Shown here piece after piece: positions 43,492 to 51,752 of a stretch of 64,000 bases of DNA. The notes below the pieces were generated by a model. The model saw only the letters and a list, made by a program, of their open reading frames with translations, had not been told where the DNA came from and searched no databases. The DNA is from Rhodobacter capsulatus (lineage in GTDB: Bacteria; Pseudomonadota; Alphaproteobacteria; Rhodobacterales; Rhodobacteraceae). The stretch is from contig NZ_QKZO01000002.1 in NCBI RefSeq assembly GCF_003254295.1, forward strand, positions 328,820-392,819, in the 5' to 3' direction. The position numbers were made by a program, and so were the translations under genes. Each line of letters starts with the position of its first letter. Position 1 is the first letter of the stretch.

Positions 43492-44409
43492 TCACCGCAA
43501 GGCCGCGATTTCGCGCGCGATGGCGGCGCCAAGGCGGGCGTTGTTCAGGACAAGGGCGATATTGGCCGCAAGCGAGCGTCCCTCGGTCAGCTCGAAGATC
43601 CGGGAGAGCAGGAAGGGGGTGACGGCTTTTGCCGCGATCCCCCGTGCCGCGGCCTCGGCCAGAGCGGTTTCGATGACGGGAAGGATGTCCTCGCGGGCGA
43701 TCTCGGCCTCGGGCGGGATCGGATTGGCGACAAGCTGTCCGCCCGCAAGGCCGAGACGGGCGCGCAGCAGATGCGCTCGGGCGATCTCGGCGGCGGTCTC
43801 GGCGCGCAGCGGCGCGCGCAGGCCCGAGCTGCGCGACCAGAAGGCGGGGAAGTCGTCCTGGCCGAATGCGATTACGGGAACCCCATTCGTTTCAAGAACT
43901 TCCAGGGTTTTGTTCAGATCAAGGATGGCTTTGGCCCCGGCCGCGACGACGGTGACCGGGGTCAGGCCCAGCTCGGTCAGATCGGCCGAGATGTCGAAGC
44001 TGTCCTCGGCGCCGCGATGCACGCCGCCGATGCCGCCGGTGGCGAAGACCGCGATCCCGGCCAGATGCGCGCAGATCATCGTGGCGGCCACCGTGGTGGC
44101 GCCGATGCCCCCGGTGGCGAGGCAAAAGGCCAGATCGGCGCGCGAGAGCTTCATCACCCCCGTCGCCTGCGCCAGCGTTTCCAGCTCCGTCGCGGTCAGG
44201 CCGATGTGGATGCGCCCGCCCATCACCGCGATCGTGGCGGGGGTGGCCCCGGCGGTGCGGACCTCGGCCTCGACCCGGCGCGCGGTGTCGAGGTTTTGCG
44301 GCCAGGGCATGCCATGGGTGATGATCGTGCTTTCCAGCGCGACGACGGGGCGGCCCGCGTCAAGGGCGGCGCGGACTTCGGGGGAAAAGGCAAGCGGCAG
44401 GGCGGTCAT
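43492..44409 (-). CDS. psuG: Pseudouridine-5'-phosphate glycosidase PsuG
   Basis: Breaks pseudouridine 5'-phosphate into uracil and ribose 5-phosphate. The 305 residues carry VVALESTIITHGMPWPQNLD near the start, TTVAATMICAHLAGIAVFAT with GGIGGVHRG, the metal and substrate region, and GGQLVANPIPPEAEIAREDI. The start overlaps the stop of the sugar-kinase gene in ATGA. Kinase plus glycosidase is the standard pseudouridine breakdown pair. Confidence 0.95.
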   Translation of the reverse strand: MTALPLAFSPEVRAALDAGRPVVALESTIITHGMPWPQNLDTARRVEAEVRTAGATPATIAVMGGRIHIGLTATELETLAQATGVMKLSRADLAFCLATGGIGATTVAATMICAHLAGIAVFATGGIGGVHRGAEDSFDISADLTELGLTPVTVVAAGAKAILDLNKTLEVLETNGVPVIAFGQDDFPAFWSRSSGLRAPLRAETAAEIARAHLLRARLGLAGGQLVANPIPPEAEIAREDILPVIETALAEAAARGIAAKAVTPFLLSRIFELTEGRSLAANIALVLNNARLGAAIAREIAALR

Positions 44410-45302
44410 ATGGGTTTGTCTCCGGAGACGTAGCGAGCAGCGGCGGCAAGGGCGCGGTCAAGGGCGGTCTCGCGATCCGCGCCTTCGCGCTCGGCCACCA
44501 GATGGGCGGCCATGAAGGTGTCGCCCGCGCCGGTGACGCGGGTGACCAGCACGGGCGGCGGCGCGGCGGTGAGGACACCCGCGCCCTGCCGTCCGTCCGC
44601 CGCAGGCTTGCCGCCGTCGGTGACAAGCACATGACGGGCCCCGCGGGCGAGCAGGGCTTCTGCCGCGGCCCCGGCGCCCGCAAAGCTGCGCTGGCACAGG
44701 ATCCCGGCCTCTTCGAGGTTCACATAGATCGTCGCATTGGGCTGCGAGAGCAGCGGCGCCAGCCGCTCCGCCTTGCCCGGGCTGGCCGGCGCCACCCGCA
44801 GATCGGCAGCGGCGAAGAGCGGCGAACGCGCGATCTCGGCCAGCAGCGCCTGGGTCAGGTTGCCGTCAAGCGCCACGGGCCCCGGCCAGGGCGCCGCGGC
44901 GCTGCCCAGACGGCCATCGCCGAGCGGGCGCAGAATCTTGTCGCCCGCCGCTTCAAGGCTGTGGGCATCGGCAATCGCCGCGACCAGACCATTCGCGCCC
45001 TCGATCGCCATGTAGCGATCTGTGGGCAGATCCTCCGAGCGATAGAGGAAGCGGCAGTCGATCCCCATCAGTTCGGCGGATTGAACCAGCTCCGCCCCCT
45101 GCGTGTCGCGGCCGATCGCGGTCAGGATGGCGGGGCGCAGGCCGAACCGGGTCAGCGTCATCGCGATGTTCATCGCCACGCCGCCGGGCAGGCGGGTGAT
45201 CCGCCCGGGCACGTCGGAGCCCGCCCGCATGTGCACCGGCGCGCGGCCGATGATGTCCCACAGGACCGAGCCGATGCAAAGAATGTCGGGAGTGTCTTTC
45301 AT
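44406..45302 (-). CDS. PfkB-family kinase, probably pseudouridine kinase
   Basis: A 298-residue ribokinase-fold enzyme. RITRLPGGVAMNIAMTLTRF is PfkB signature 1, and VTRVTGAGDTFMAAHLVAER is signature 2 with the catalytic Asp. The overlap with psuG indicates phosphorylation of pseudouridine to the 5'-phosphate. GGGGG lies upstream of ATG 45302. The substrate is inferred from the neighbour only. Confidence 0.87.
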   Translation of the reverse strand: MKDTPDILCIGSVLWDIIGRAPVHMRAGSDVPGRITRLPGGVAMNIAMTLTRFGLRPAILTAIGRDTQGAELVQSAELMGIDCRFLYRSEDLPTDRYMAIEGANGLVAAIADAHSLEAAGDKILRPLGDGRLGSAAAPWPGPVALDGNLTQALLAEIARSPLFAAADLRVAPASPGKAERLAPLLSQPNATIYVNLEEAGILCQRSFAGAGAAAEALLARGARHVLVTDGGKPAADGRQGAGVLTAAPPPVLVTRVTGAGDTFMAAHLVAEREGADRETALDRALAAAARYVSGDKPI

Positions 45303-45346
45303 GTCCCCCTTGGTGCTACGATGCCTTTCCGGGTGCAAGCGAAGAA

Positions 45347-45441
45347 CGGGGGCGCTGCCCCCGCACCCCCGAGGTATTTCAGGCAAGTTGAACGGCAAGC
45401 GAAGAAAATGACATTCCTTGTGCCGAAAATATCCCCGCCGG
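45347..45441. repeat. Interspersed palindromic element, copy 6 (long form, degenerate)
   Basis: GGGGGC-gct-GCCCCC (45348-45362) and the left arm ACCCCCGAGGTATTTCAG with GCAAGTTGAA (45365-45392) are well kept. The right arm CATTCCTTGTGCCG with AAAATATCCCCGCCGG (45412-45441) has drifted, and the closing hairpin is missing. It lies upstream of both the PfkB-kinase gene (divergent) and the rpsB promoter. Confidence 0.75.
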
Positions 45442-45473
45442 AGGCATCCCTGGCCAAAGACGGGGGCGGGGGC

Positions 45474-45502
45474 TTGCCAGAGGGGGAAGGCTGGTCTATA
45501 GG
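45474..45502 (+). promoter_or_regulatory. Probable rpsB-tsf promoter
   Basis: TTGCCA (45474-45479) and TATAGG (45497-45502) are exactly 17 bases apart. Transcription would start near 45509, leaving a leader of about 110 bases before rpsB. Confidence 0.6.
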
Positions 45503-45619
45503 GCGCGCACTTCACAGGCGGAGGCGGGCCGACGGCGGGAGACATCCCCGTTCGGTCCACCGGTTGGGGGCAACCCTGAAATTCCTCCGCTCAGGCGCAA
45601 ACCGGAAAGGAAATGGACC

Positions 45620-46375
45620 ATGGCGCTTCCCGATTTCTCGCTGCGTCAGCTTCTTGAAGCTGGCGTTCACTACGGCCACCAGACGCAACGCTGGAACCCG
45701 CGCATGGCGGAGTTCATCTATGGCGATCGCAACGGCATCCACATCATCGACCTGACCCAGACCGTGCCGATGCTCGACGCGGCGCTTAACGTGGTCCGGG
45801 ACACCGTCGCCAAGGGCGGCCGCGTGCTGTTTGTCGGCACCAAGCGTCAGGCTGCGAAAGCCGTCGCCGATGCCGCGGAAAAATGCGCGCAATACTACAT
45901 GAACCACCGCTGGCTGGGTGGCACGCTGACGAACTGGAAGACCGTGTCGCAGTCGATCGCCCGTCTGAAACAGATCGACGAGATCATGGCCTCGGGCGCC
46001 GAAGGCCTGACCAAGAAAGAACGTCTGGGCATGGAACGCGAGCAGGCCAAGCTGCAGGCCTCGCTGGGCGGGATCCGCGAAATGGGCGGTCTGCCGGACC
46101 TGCTCTTCGTGATTGACGTGTCGAAGGAAGACCTCGCCATCCTCGAAGCGCAGAAGCTGGGCATCCCGGTCGTGGCCGTGGTCGATACCAACTGCTCGCC
46201 CAAGGGCGTGGATTACATCATCCCGGGCAACGATGACGCCGCCCGCGCCATCGCGCTTTACTGCGACCTCGTCTCGCGCGCCGCGCTGGACGGCATGAGC
46301 GCGCAGATGGGCGCCGCCGGTGTCGACCTGGGCGCGCTGGAAGAAGCCCCGGTCGAGGTTGCCGCCGAGGCCTGA
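45620..46375 (+). CDS. rpsB: 30S ribosomal protein S2
   Basis: Structural protein of the small ribosomal subunit. [20 protein letters not shown] is the N-terminal S2 signature, and [36 protein letters not shown] and [20 protein letters not shown] are conserved blocks. The length is 251 residues. It is followed after 70 bases by tsf, the common rpsB-tsf order. The long leader could serve for feedback control by S2, as known in other bacteria. Confidence 0.98.
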   Translation: MALPDFSLRQLLEAGVHYGHQTQRWNPRMAEFIYGDRNGIHIIDLTQTVPMLDAALNVVRDTVAKGGRVLFVGTKRQAAKAVADAAEKCAQYYMNHRWLGGTLTNWKTVSQSIARLKQIDEIMASGAEGLTKKERLGMEREQAKLQASLGGIREMGGLPDLLFVIDVSKEDLAILEAQKLGIPVVAVVDTNCSPKGVDYIIPGNDDAARAIALYCDLVSRAALDGMSAQMGAAGVDLGALEEAPVEVAAEA

Positions 46376-46445
46376 GCCCGGCCGTCACGCAAATGACATC
46401 GGGCGGGGGTAACCCCGCCCTCACCCCATTCCAAGGAGAGATCCG

Positions 46446-47354
46446 ATGGCTGTCACCGCTCAGATGGTGAAGGAACTGCGCGAAACCACCGGCGCAGGCA
46501 TGATGGACGCGAAGAAGGCGCTGACCGAATGCGACGGCAACATGGATGCCGCCATCGACTGGCTGCGCACCAAGGGGCTGGCGAAAGCCGCGAAGAAAGC
46601 CGACCGCGTTGCCGCGGAAGGTCTGATCGGCGTGGCCGTGACCACCGGCCGCGGTGTCGCGATCGAGATCAACTCGGAAACCGACTTCGTTGCGAAGAAC
46701 ACCGATTTCCAGGCGCTGGTGCGCGACGTGGCGAAAACCGCGCTGGAAGTGGGCGAATCGGTCGAAGTGGTGAAGGCCGCGGCGCTGAACGGCAAGACCG
46801 TTGACGAAGTGCTTGGCGAAGCCATCGCCCGCATCGGCGAAAACATGACCTTCCGCCGCCTGCACATTCTGGAAGGCGACACCATCGTTTCCTATGTCCA
46901 CAATGCCGCCGCGCCGGAAATGGGCAAGATCGGCGTTCTGGTCGCGCTGAAGGGCGATGCCGCCAAGGCGCAGGAAATCGGCAAGCAATTCGCGATGCAT
47001 ATCGCGGCGACCGCGCCGATCTCGCTGAACGAAGCCAGCCTCGACCCGGCCGTGCTGGAGCGCGAGCTGCAGGTGCAGACCGCCAAGGCGCTGGAAGAGA
47101 ACGCCACCTCGGCCAAGCCGAAGCCCGAGCAGGTGATCCACAACAACATCATCCCGGGCCGGATGAAGAAGTTCCTCGAGGAAGTGACCCTCGTGAACCA
47201 GAAATTCGTGATGAACCCCGATGTGACCGTGGCCCAGGCCGCGACCGAGGCGGGCGTGGAAATCACCGGCTTCGCGCGTCTTGCCGTGGGCGAAGGCGTC
47301 GAGAAGAAGGAAGAGGATTTCGCCGCCGAAGTGGCGAAGATGGTCGGCGCGTAA
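46446..47354 (+). CDS. tsf: Elongation factor Ts
   Basis: Guanine-nucleotide exchange factor for EF-Tu. [20 protein letters not shown] is the EF-Ts signature 1, and [20 protein letters not shown] is signature 2 with the T-D-F-V-A motif that touches EF-Tu. The length of 302 residues is usual. AAGGAGAGATCCG precedes the ATG. An intrinsic terminator follows 27 bases after the stop. Confidence 0.98.
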   Translation: MAVTAQMVKELRETTGAGMMDAKKALTECDGNMDAAIDWLRTKGLAKAAKKADRVAAEGLIGVAVTTGRGVAIEINSETDFVAKNTDFQALVRDVAKTALEVGESVEVVKAAALNGKTVDEVLGEAIARIGENMTFRRLHILEGDTIVSYVHNAAAPEMGKIGVLVALKGDAAKAQEIGKQFAMHIAATAPISLNEASLDPAVLERELQVQTAKALEENATSAKPKPEQVIHNNIIPGRMKKFLEEVTLVNQKFVMNPDVTVAQAATEAGVEITGFARLAVGEGVEKKEEDFAAEVAKMVGA

Positions 47355-47380
47355 GCGCTGCCCCTTTGGCAAAAGACAGC

Positions 47381-47405
47381 GCCGCCCTTCGGGGCGGCGT
47401 TTTTC
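47381..47405 (+). terminator. Terminator of rpsB-tsf
   Basis: GCCGCCC (47381-47387) pairs with GGGCGGC (47392-47398) around TTCG and is followed by GTTTTTCG. Confidence 0.88.
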
Positions 47406-47463
47406 GTTGCGGCGTTGACGCGGTTCTTTGGGCGTTGACGTGACGGCAGGAGATGCATTTTTC

Positions 47464-47607
47464 ATGCATGAAATTGAAACGGCCCAGACGGGTGACTATA
47501 AACCCGCTGGGCCGTACCGGAAAACCGGGTGGGATCTCGTCGGATCAATCTTCGACTGCTTCCCCGTTCTTGGCCGAAGCCACCACTCACGGAACACGTG
47601 TATCTAA
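47464..47607 (+). CDS. Possible small protein of 47 residues (uncertain)
   Basis: An open frame from ATG 47464 to TAA 47605-47607. It begins MHEIETAQTGDYKPAGPYRK and continues TGWDLVGSIFDCFPVLGRSH, rich in aromatic residues. AGGAG lies 11 bases upstream. Arguments against: about 64 percent of third codon positions are G or C, lower than I would expect of neighbouring genes; a strong hairpin (GGCCCAG 47481-47487 with CTGGGCC 47507-47513) lies inside it; and I recognise no family. The hairpin could instead end transcripts of the LuxR gene on the other strand. The rest of the 47355-47686 interval shows a terminator and nothing else. Confidence 0.3.
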   Translation: MHEIETAQTGDYKPAGPYRKTGWDLVGSIFDCFPVLGRSHHSRNTCI

Positions 47608-47686
47608 GGCATTTCTATGGATTCGGAGTAGTCAGGTATTCCTTACCATGCCAGAATGTCGCAGTCTTTTGGATGGCTCGCCCGGG

Positions 47687-48439
47687 CTAGGGGGCGGAGG
47701 TGATGAAAAGCTGTTTCTGCATCGAGGCCTTGAGCAGGGCCTGCGCGGTGGTCTCGACCTCGAGGGCCTCGCGGGCAAGGCGCAGATGTTTCTCGACCGT
47801 GGCCGTGGTCAGGCCGAGGATTTGCGCGATATCGGCCGAGGTCTTGCCGTCGCCGACCCATTCCAGCACCTCGCGCTGACGCGCGGTCAGCGGCCGACGC
47901 GTGGTCGAAAAGGGCAGGGCGCTGATTTTCAGATGCATGATCGAATTCAGCACCCGCAGGTCGCGGCCATGTTCGTCCCAGATCGCATCGACATCGGCCT
48001 GTGTCAGGCCGGGCTGCGCGCAGAGGCCGATCGCCCCTTTGGCGCGGGCGGATGTGTCGGGAAAGCCGATCGAATAGCCCGCCAGCACCTGAAAGCGGCG
48101 GTTCAGTTCGATCACCTTGCGCTCGCCCTCGGTCAGCTCGCCCGCCGCCATCCGTTCGGCGACCATGCGCCACGAACAGGCCCCCACCGAGTCGATGGCC
48201 CATTTCACCATCGGCGCTTCCGAGAAGAGACCGGCGCCCAGAAAGGAATTCAGATAGGCCGGATCGTGGTTGGACAGGATCAGCGTGTCGTCGAGAGAGC
48301 CAAGGTTCTGCGTCGCGCTGAAACGGGTGAACCCGTAGATCAGACGATCAAAGCCGAACTTCGCCATCTGCGCACAATGCATGCTCCAGATGGTCGCGAT
48401 GTCATCGGCGACCAGGAGTTTTTCAAGATGATCGAGCAT
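47687..48439 (-). CDS. LuxR-type transcriptional regulator (solo)
   Basis: A 250-residue regulator. The N-terminal autoinducer-binding-type domain (about 10-165) is followed by the DNA-binding domain LTARQREVLEWVGDGKTSAD with IAQILGLTTATVEKHLRLA. Key pocket residues of acyl-homoserine-lactone receptors are altered: the stretch SNHDPAYLNSFLGAGLFSEA with PMVKWA lacks the usual Trp/Tyr pair and the ligand-binding Asp. No luxI gene is near. Met 48439 was chosen since MLDHLEKLLVADDIATIWSM resembles family starts; the frame is open to 48541. Inverted repeats lie in the upstream region. R. capsulatus is known to have GtaR/GtaI; this need not be GtaR. Confidence 0.85.
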   Translation of the reverse strand: MLDHLEKLLVADDIATIWSMHCAQMAKFGFDRLIYGFTRFSATQNLGSLDDTLILSNHDPAYLNSFLGAGLFSEAPMVKWAIDSVGACSWRMVAERMAAGELTEGERKVIELNRRFQVLAGYSIGFPDTSARAKGAIGLCAQPGLTQADVDAIWDEHGRDLRVLNSIMHLKISALPFSTTRRPLTARQREVLEWVGDGKTSADIAQILGLTTATVEKHLRLAREALEVETTAQALLKASMQKQLFITSAP

Positions 48440-48458
48440 TGCGCGCGTCTCACACCTC

Positions 48459-48579
48459 GCAAGCTTGCACAGATCACGGTTTTGCCATGCGTCGACCCTT
48501 CGGCGCAAGTCCGTTCCGCCCCGCAGCGCGTGGCATGTCACAAGGTCGCAGATCGCACCATCTTCGGGTGATCTGTGCG
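48459..48579. promoter_or_regulatory. Inverted repeats upstream of the LuxR-type gene
   Basis: GCAAGCTTGC (48459-48468) is a perfect palindrome 20 bases before the LuxR start. TGCACAGATCAC (48466-48477) and its near-perfect inverse GTGATCTGTGCG (48568-48579) lie about 100 bases apart. A third partial match, CGCAGATCGC, is at about 48547. These may be operator sites for autoregulation or for another factor. Confidence 0.4.
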
Positions 48580-48615
48580 ATTCTGCTTTTTTACCAAGTG
48601 TTTAAGTTTAGATCT

Positions 48616-49056
48616 TCACACAATGACGCCGCTGCTGTCGGCGGCTTTGGCGCGCAGCATCGGCACAAGGGCAGAGAGATCATAGCCCGCATTTTGGGCA
48701 GTCTGCACAATCTCCTCGAGCGGCCGCTGTCCGGCCTGGCTCAGGGCCCACAGATGCGAGGATCGCGTCCCGGACCGGCACCAGGCCAGAACCGGCGCGT
48801 CGGCCGCGGCAAGGGCCGCCTCGAAACCGGCGATCAGATCGGGGGTCAGTTCGCCCGGATAATAGGGCAGATGCACATAGGACAGCCCGGCGGCGGCGGC
48901 GGCGGCCTGCAGCGCGGCATTGAGACCGGATTCGACCTCTTCATCCGGGCGATTGTTGATCAGCGTGCGAAAGCCGAGGCGGGCGGCCTCGGCGATATCG
49001 TCAAGGGCGATCTGCGGCGCCACGGCGAAATCGGGCGTCAGGGTACGCAGGTCCAT
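48616..49056 (-). CDS. TIGR01244-type sulfurtransferase/phosphatase-like protein
   Basis: A 146-residue protein of the DUF442/Blh N-domain group with a dual-specificity-phosphatase-like fold. FAVAPQIALDDIAEAARLGF and RTLINNRPDEE start the family pattern, and VLAWCRSGTRSSHLWAL carries the C-x5-R loop. Relatives fused to a beta-lactamase-like domain act in sulfide handling and biofilm control. ATG 49056 has GGAGGA upstream. It lies 60 bases downstream of cbbY on the same strand, so it may be at the end of the cbb transcript. Confidence 0.8.
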   Translation of the reverse strand: MDLRTLTPDFAVAPQIALDDIAEAARLGFRTLINNRPDEEVESGLNAALQAAAAAAGLSYVHLPYYPGELTPDLIAGFEAALAAADAPVLAWCRSGTRSSHLWALSQAGQRPLEEIVQTAQNAGYDLSALVPMLRAKAADSSGVIV

Positions 49057-49116
49057 GTCTTCCTCCGGCAAGTTCCGCGGCCACTCTGGACCGCGCGGCC
49101 GGCAGGTGCAAGGGGC

Positions 49117-49800
49117 TCAGGGCAGCTCCGGGATCGCTTGGGTCGCGGCGGCGCTCAGATCGGGGATCCGCCAATCCGCGGCGGAAAAGTCATCCCCGCG
49201 GGTGTATTCCGAGGGCGTCAGGACGACCCGAAGCCCGGCGGCCCTGGCCGAGGCAAGACCGGCGCGGCTGTCTTCAAAGGCCAGGCAGGCCGCAGGCGGC
49301 AGGCCAAGCCCCTGCAATGCCCGCAGATAGACATCCGGGGCGGGTTTCTTTTGCGCCACCTCGTCCCCGGCGGCAATCACCTCGAAAATGTCCCCGGCAG
49401 GCTTGCTGAAAGTGGCGGCGATCAGCGCATCCACATTGGCCCGCGTGGTGGTGGTGGCAATGGCGAGGCGAAGTCCCGAGGCTTTCGCCCGGTCGATCAG
49501 CTCCGCGACGCCCGGCAGCAAGCCGACCTGCCCCGAAGCGATGATCTCGACATAGCGTTGCGTCTTGGCTTTGTGCAGATCGGCGATCTTGGCGTCCGAA
49601 GGCCCGGAACCCAGATTTTCGCGGTGTTTCGCCATCCGCTCCTTGCCGCCGGTGGTGCGCAGAAGCGTCCGATAATCTTCCTTCGACCAGTACCAGTCGA
49701 GCCCCTGCGCCGCGAAAGTCTCGTTGAAGGCTTGCCGATGGACTTCCTCGGTTTCCGCCAAAGTGCCGTCGACATCGAAAATCAGCGCCTTCAGCTCCAT
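49117..49800 (-). CDS. cbbY: HAD-family phosphatase CbbY
   Basis: A 227-residue haloacid-dehalogenase-type hydrolase. LIFDVDGTLAETEEVHRQAF holds the nucleophile Asp, IATTTTRANVDALI the motif 2 Thr, and KKPAPDVYLRALQGLGL plus CLAFEDSRAGLASARAAGLR motifs 3 and 4. CbbY of Rhodobacter dephosphorylates xylulose-1,5-bisphosphate, a misfire product and inhibitor of RubisCO. The start overlaps the cbbZ end by ten bases; ATG 49806 is an alternative. Confidence 0.93.
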   Translation of the reverse strand: MELKALIFDVDGTLAETEEVHRQAFNETFAAQGLDWYWSKEDYRTLLRTTGGKERMAKHRENLGSGPSDAKIADLHKAKTQRYVEIIASGQVGLLPGVAELIDRAKASGLRLAIATTTTRANVDALIAATFSKPAGDIFEVIAAGDEVAQKKPAPDVYLRALQGLGLPPAACLAFEDSRAGLASARAAGLRVVLTPSEYTRGDDFSAADWRIPDLSAAATQAIPELP

Positions 49801-50450
49801 GTCCATCCCTCAACGATGCCCGGCAGGGCGCTGAAATCGTGAAACTTTGCGGCGTGGGGCAGCGCGTCGAGCGGGGTCTTGCGATAGCCCTCGGTATAGA
49901 TCACGAAGGGCAGTCCCGCGTTTTGCGCCGTCTGTGCGTCGATCTCGCTGTCGCCGATGTAAAGCGCGTGTGGGCGGCGCAACACTCTGCGCGCCTCGTT
50001 CACCATCTCGGGGTTCGGCTTGCGGGTGGGCAGGCTGTCGCCGCCGATGACAAGCTGGAAATAATCCGTCAGACCGACATGGGCGATTGCGGCAAGAGCG
50101 GGCTTGTAGGGCTTGTTGGTGGTGATCGCCATCGGGCAGCCCATCTCCCGCAGACGCTGCAAGGCCGTGATCACACCCGGGTAAAGCGTGTTGCCCTCGA
50201 CATCGGTCTCATAGCGGCTCACCAGATCGGCATAGATCGCGTCGAAAAGCGGCCCTTCCGGGTCTTCGCCCGCGGTGGTCAGCAGGCACCGCACCAGATG
50301 AGGGGCGCCTTGCCCAACGAAGCTGCGGATCTGATCAAGGCCGAGGGGCGCGTAGCCGCGTGCCCTCAGCACATCGTTCGAGACCTTGTGGATGGCGGGC
50401 GCCGAATCGATCAGCGTGCCATCGAGATCGAAAATCAGCGCTGGCGCCAT
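49791..50450 (-). CDS. cbbZ: Phosphoglycolate phosphatase CbbZ (Gph)
   Basis: Removes phosphate from 2-phosphoglycolate formed by RubisCO oxygenation. ALIFDLDGTLIDSAPAIHKV holds the HAD nucleophile; the cap domain follows, then MAITTNKPYKPALAAI, TRKPNPEMVNEARRVL and ALYIGDSEIDAQTAQNAGLP. The length from ATG 50450 is 219 residues. That ATG overlaps the stop of the preceding thioredoxin-fold gene (TGATG), which supports the choice over ATG 50462. Confidence 0.95.
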   Translation of the reverse strand: MAPALIFDLDGTLIDSAPAIHKVSNDVLRARGYAPLGLDQIRSFVGQGAPHLVRCLLTTAGEDPEGPLFDAIYADLVSRYETDVEGNTLYPGVITALQRLREMGCPMAITTNKPYKPALAAIAHVGLTDYFQLVIGGDSLPTRKPNPEMVNEARRVLRRPHALYIGDSEIDAQTAQNAGLPFVIYTEGYRKTPLDALPHAAKFHDFSALPGIVEGWTWS

Positions 50451-51001
50451 CACTCTTTCCATTTGATCGAACAGCCCATCGAGGCGATCTGGTCCCGCGG
50501 TCCCTGACCCGTTTCGGCCACGCTCAGCATCGCCTCGTAAAGCTCGCGGCGCGCATCGGCCGGACCCGGGGTGCGGCCCGACGCGTCAAGACGGCCGCGA
50601 TACTGCAGTTGACATTCGGCGTTGAACCCGAAGAAATCCGGCGTGCAGATCGCGTCGTAAGCCTTTGCCACCGCTTGCGTTTCGTCAAAAAGATAGGGGA
50701 AACGGAAGCCCCGTTCCGCCGCCAGACGCGCCATGTTTGCCGGGCTGTCCTCGGGATAGCTTGCGACATCGTTCGACGAAATCGCCGCCACGCCGATGCC
50801 CAGATCCATCAGCGCCTCGGCATCGCGTTGCAGCCGGTCGAGGATCGCCTGAACATAGGGGCAATGGTTGCAGATGAACATGATCAGCAGGCCTTTCGGC
50901 CCGCGGATGTCGTCGAGGCTCCAGAACCTGCCCGAGGTGTCGGGCAGGCGGAAATCCGGGGCTTTCCAGCCGAAGTCGCAGACCGGAGGGGATACGGCCA
51001 T
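50450..51001 (-). CDS. Thioredoxin-fold (AhpC/TSA-like) protein in the cbb operon
   Basis: A 183-residue thioredoxin-family protein. APDFRLPDTSGRFWSLDDIR is the peroxiredoxin-like start. The active loop is LLIMFICNHCPYVQAILDRL with a single Cys-x-x-x-x-Y (NHCPYV) instead of CxxC. VAAISSNDVASYPEDSPANM and CTPDFFGFNAECQLQYRGRL follow; the T-P-D-F/x-F-x-F-N block is characteristic of this group. The partner and reaction are unknown. It lies 8 bases after cbbE and overlaps cbbZ, so it is made with the Calvin cycle enzymes and may have a redox role there. Confidence 0.85.
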   Translation of the reverse strand: MAVSPPVCDFGWKAPDFRLPDTSGRFWSLDDIRGPKGLLIMFICNHCPYVQAILDRLQRDAEALMDLGIGVAAISSNDVASYPEDSPANMARLAAERGFRFPYLFDETQAVAKAYDAICTPDFFGFNAECQLQYRGRLDASGRTPGPADARRELYEAMLSVAETGQGPRDQIASMGCSIKWKE

Positions 51002-51009
51002 CGCGAACC

Positions 51010-51696
51010 TCAGAGGGCGGCTTGCGCCGCGGCGCGGATCGCGGCGATGTTCTTGCCATAGACCTCGGGGGTGGACACCGAGCCGCCCTTGAAGACGCCC
51101 GAACCGGCCACGAAGACATCGGCGCCCGCTGCCGCCATCAAGGGCGCGGTGACCGGGTCCATGCCGCCGTCGATCTCGATATGCACCGGACGGTCGCCGA
51201 TCATCGCGCGCAGCTTGCGCACCTTGGCCGTCATGTCGATATATTTCTGCCCGCCAAAGCCGGGGTTCACCGTCATCACGCAGACAACATCCGCAATATC
51301 AAGCACATGCTCGATCGCTTCGGCCGGTGTGCCGGGGTTGATCGCCACGCCCGACTTCATCCCGGCGGCGCGGATCGCCTGCAGCGTGCGGTGGATATGC
51401 GGCCCGGCCTCGACATGGGCGGTCAGCACATCGGCGCCCGCCTGCGCATAAGCGTCGATATAGGCATCGACCGGCGAGATCATCAGATGCACGTCCATCA
51501 CGGTTTTCACATGCTTGCGGAAGGCCGCGACGGCGGGCGGACCAAAGGTGAGGTTCGGCACGAAATGCCCATCCATCACGTCGACATGCACCCAATCGGC
51601 GCCCTGCGCCTCGATGGCCTGGATTTCACGGCCGAAGTCGGCGAAGTCGGCAGAAAGGATCGAGGGGGCGATCTTGATGGAACGGTCGAAGGTCAT
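51010..51696 (-). CDS. rpe: Ribulose-phosphate 3-epimerase (CbbE)
   Basis: Interconverts xylulose 5-phosphate and ribulose 5-phosphate. The TIM barrel shows KIAPSILSADFADFGREIQA, WVHVDVMDGHFVPNLTFGPP with catalytic Asp and metal His, MTVNPGFGGQKYID and IEIDGGMDPVTA. The protein has 228 residues. ATG 51696 has TCAGGAGACC upstream. A GC-rich hairpin separates it from cbbM. Confidence 0.96.
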   Translation of the reverse strand: MTFDRSIKIAPSILSADFADFGREIQAIEAQGADWVHVDVMDGHFVPNLTFGPPAVAAFRKHVKTVMDVHLMISPVDAYIDAYAQAGADVLTAHVEAGPHIHRTLQAIRAAGMKSGVAINPGTPAEAIEHVLDIADVVCVMTVNPGFGGQKYIDMTAKVRKLRAMIGDRPVHIEIDGGMDPVTAPLMAAAGADVFVAGSGVFKGGSVSTPEVYGKNIAAIRAAAQAAL

Positions 51697-51716
51697 GTCG
51701 GTCTCCTGAGGGGTTG

Positions 51717-51738
51717 GGGCGGGGGTGTCCCCCCGCCC
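51717..51738 (-). promoter_or_regulatory. GC-rich hairpin between cbbM and cbbE
   Basis: GGGCGGGGG (51717-51725) pairs fully with CCCCCGCCC (51730-51738) around a four-base loop. There is no T-run on the minus strand (CCAACCCC follows), so it is unlikely to be an efficient terminator. It could protect the 3' end of a processed cbbM mRNA or lower expression of the genes behind. Confidence 0.55.
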
Positions 51739-51752
51739 GACTATCACGGCGT

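Noticed and set aside
45347-45441. CRISPR-like repeat spacing
   Set aside because: The palindromic elements are single and kilobases apart, not in a row with regular spacers, and no cas genes are present.
47471-47530. Possible tRNA or tmRNA fragment in the tsf-luxR gap
   Set aside because: The hairpin GGCCCAG...CTGGGCC and a CCGG-AAAA-CCGG turn look tRNA-like at first, but there is no cloverleaf, T-loop GTTCGAAT or CCA-type end.
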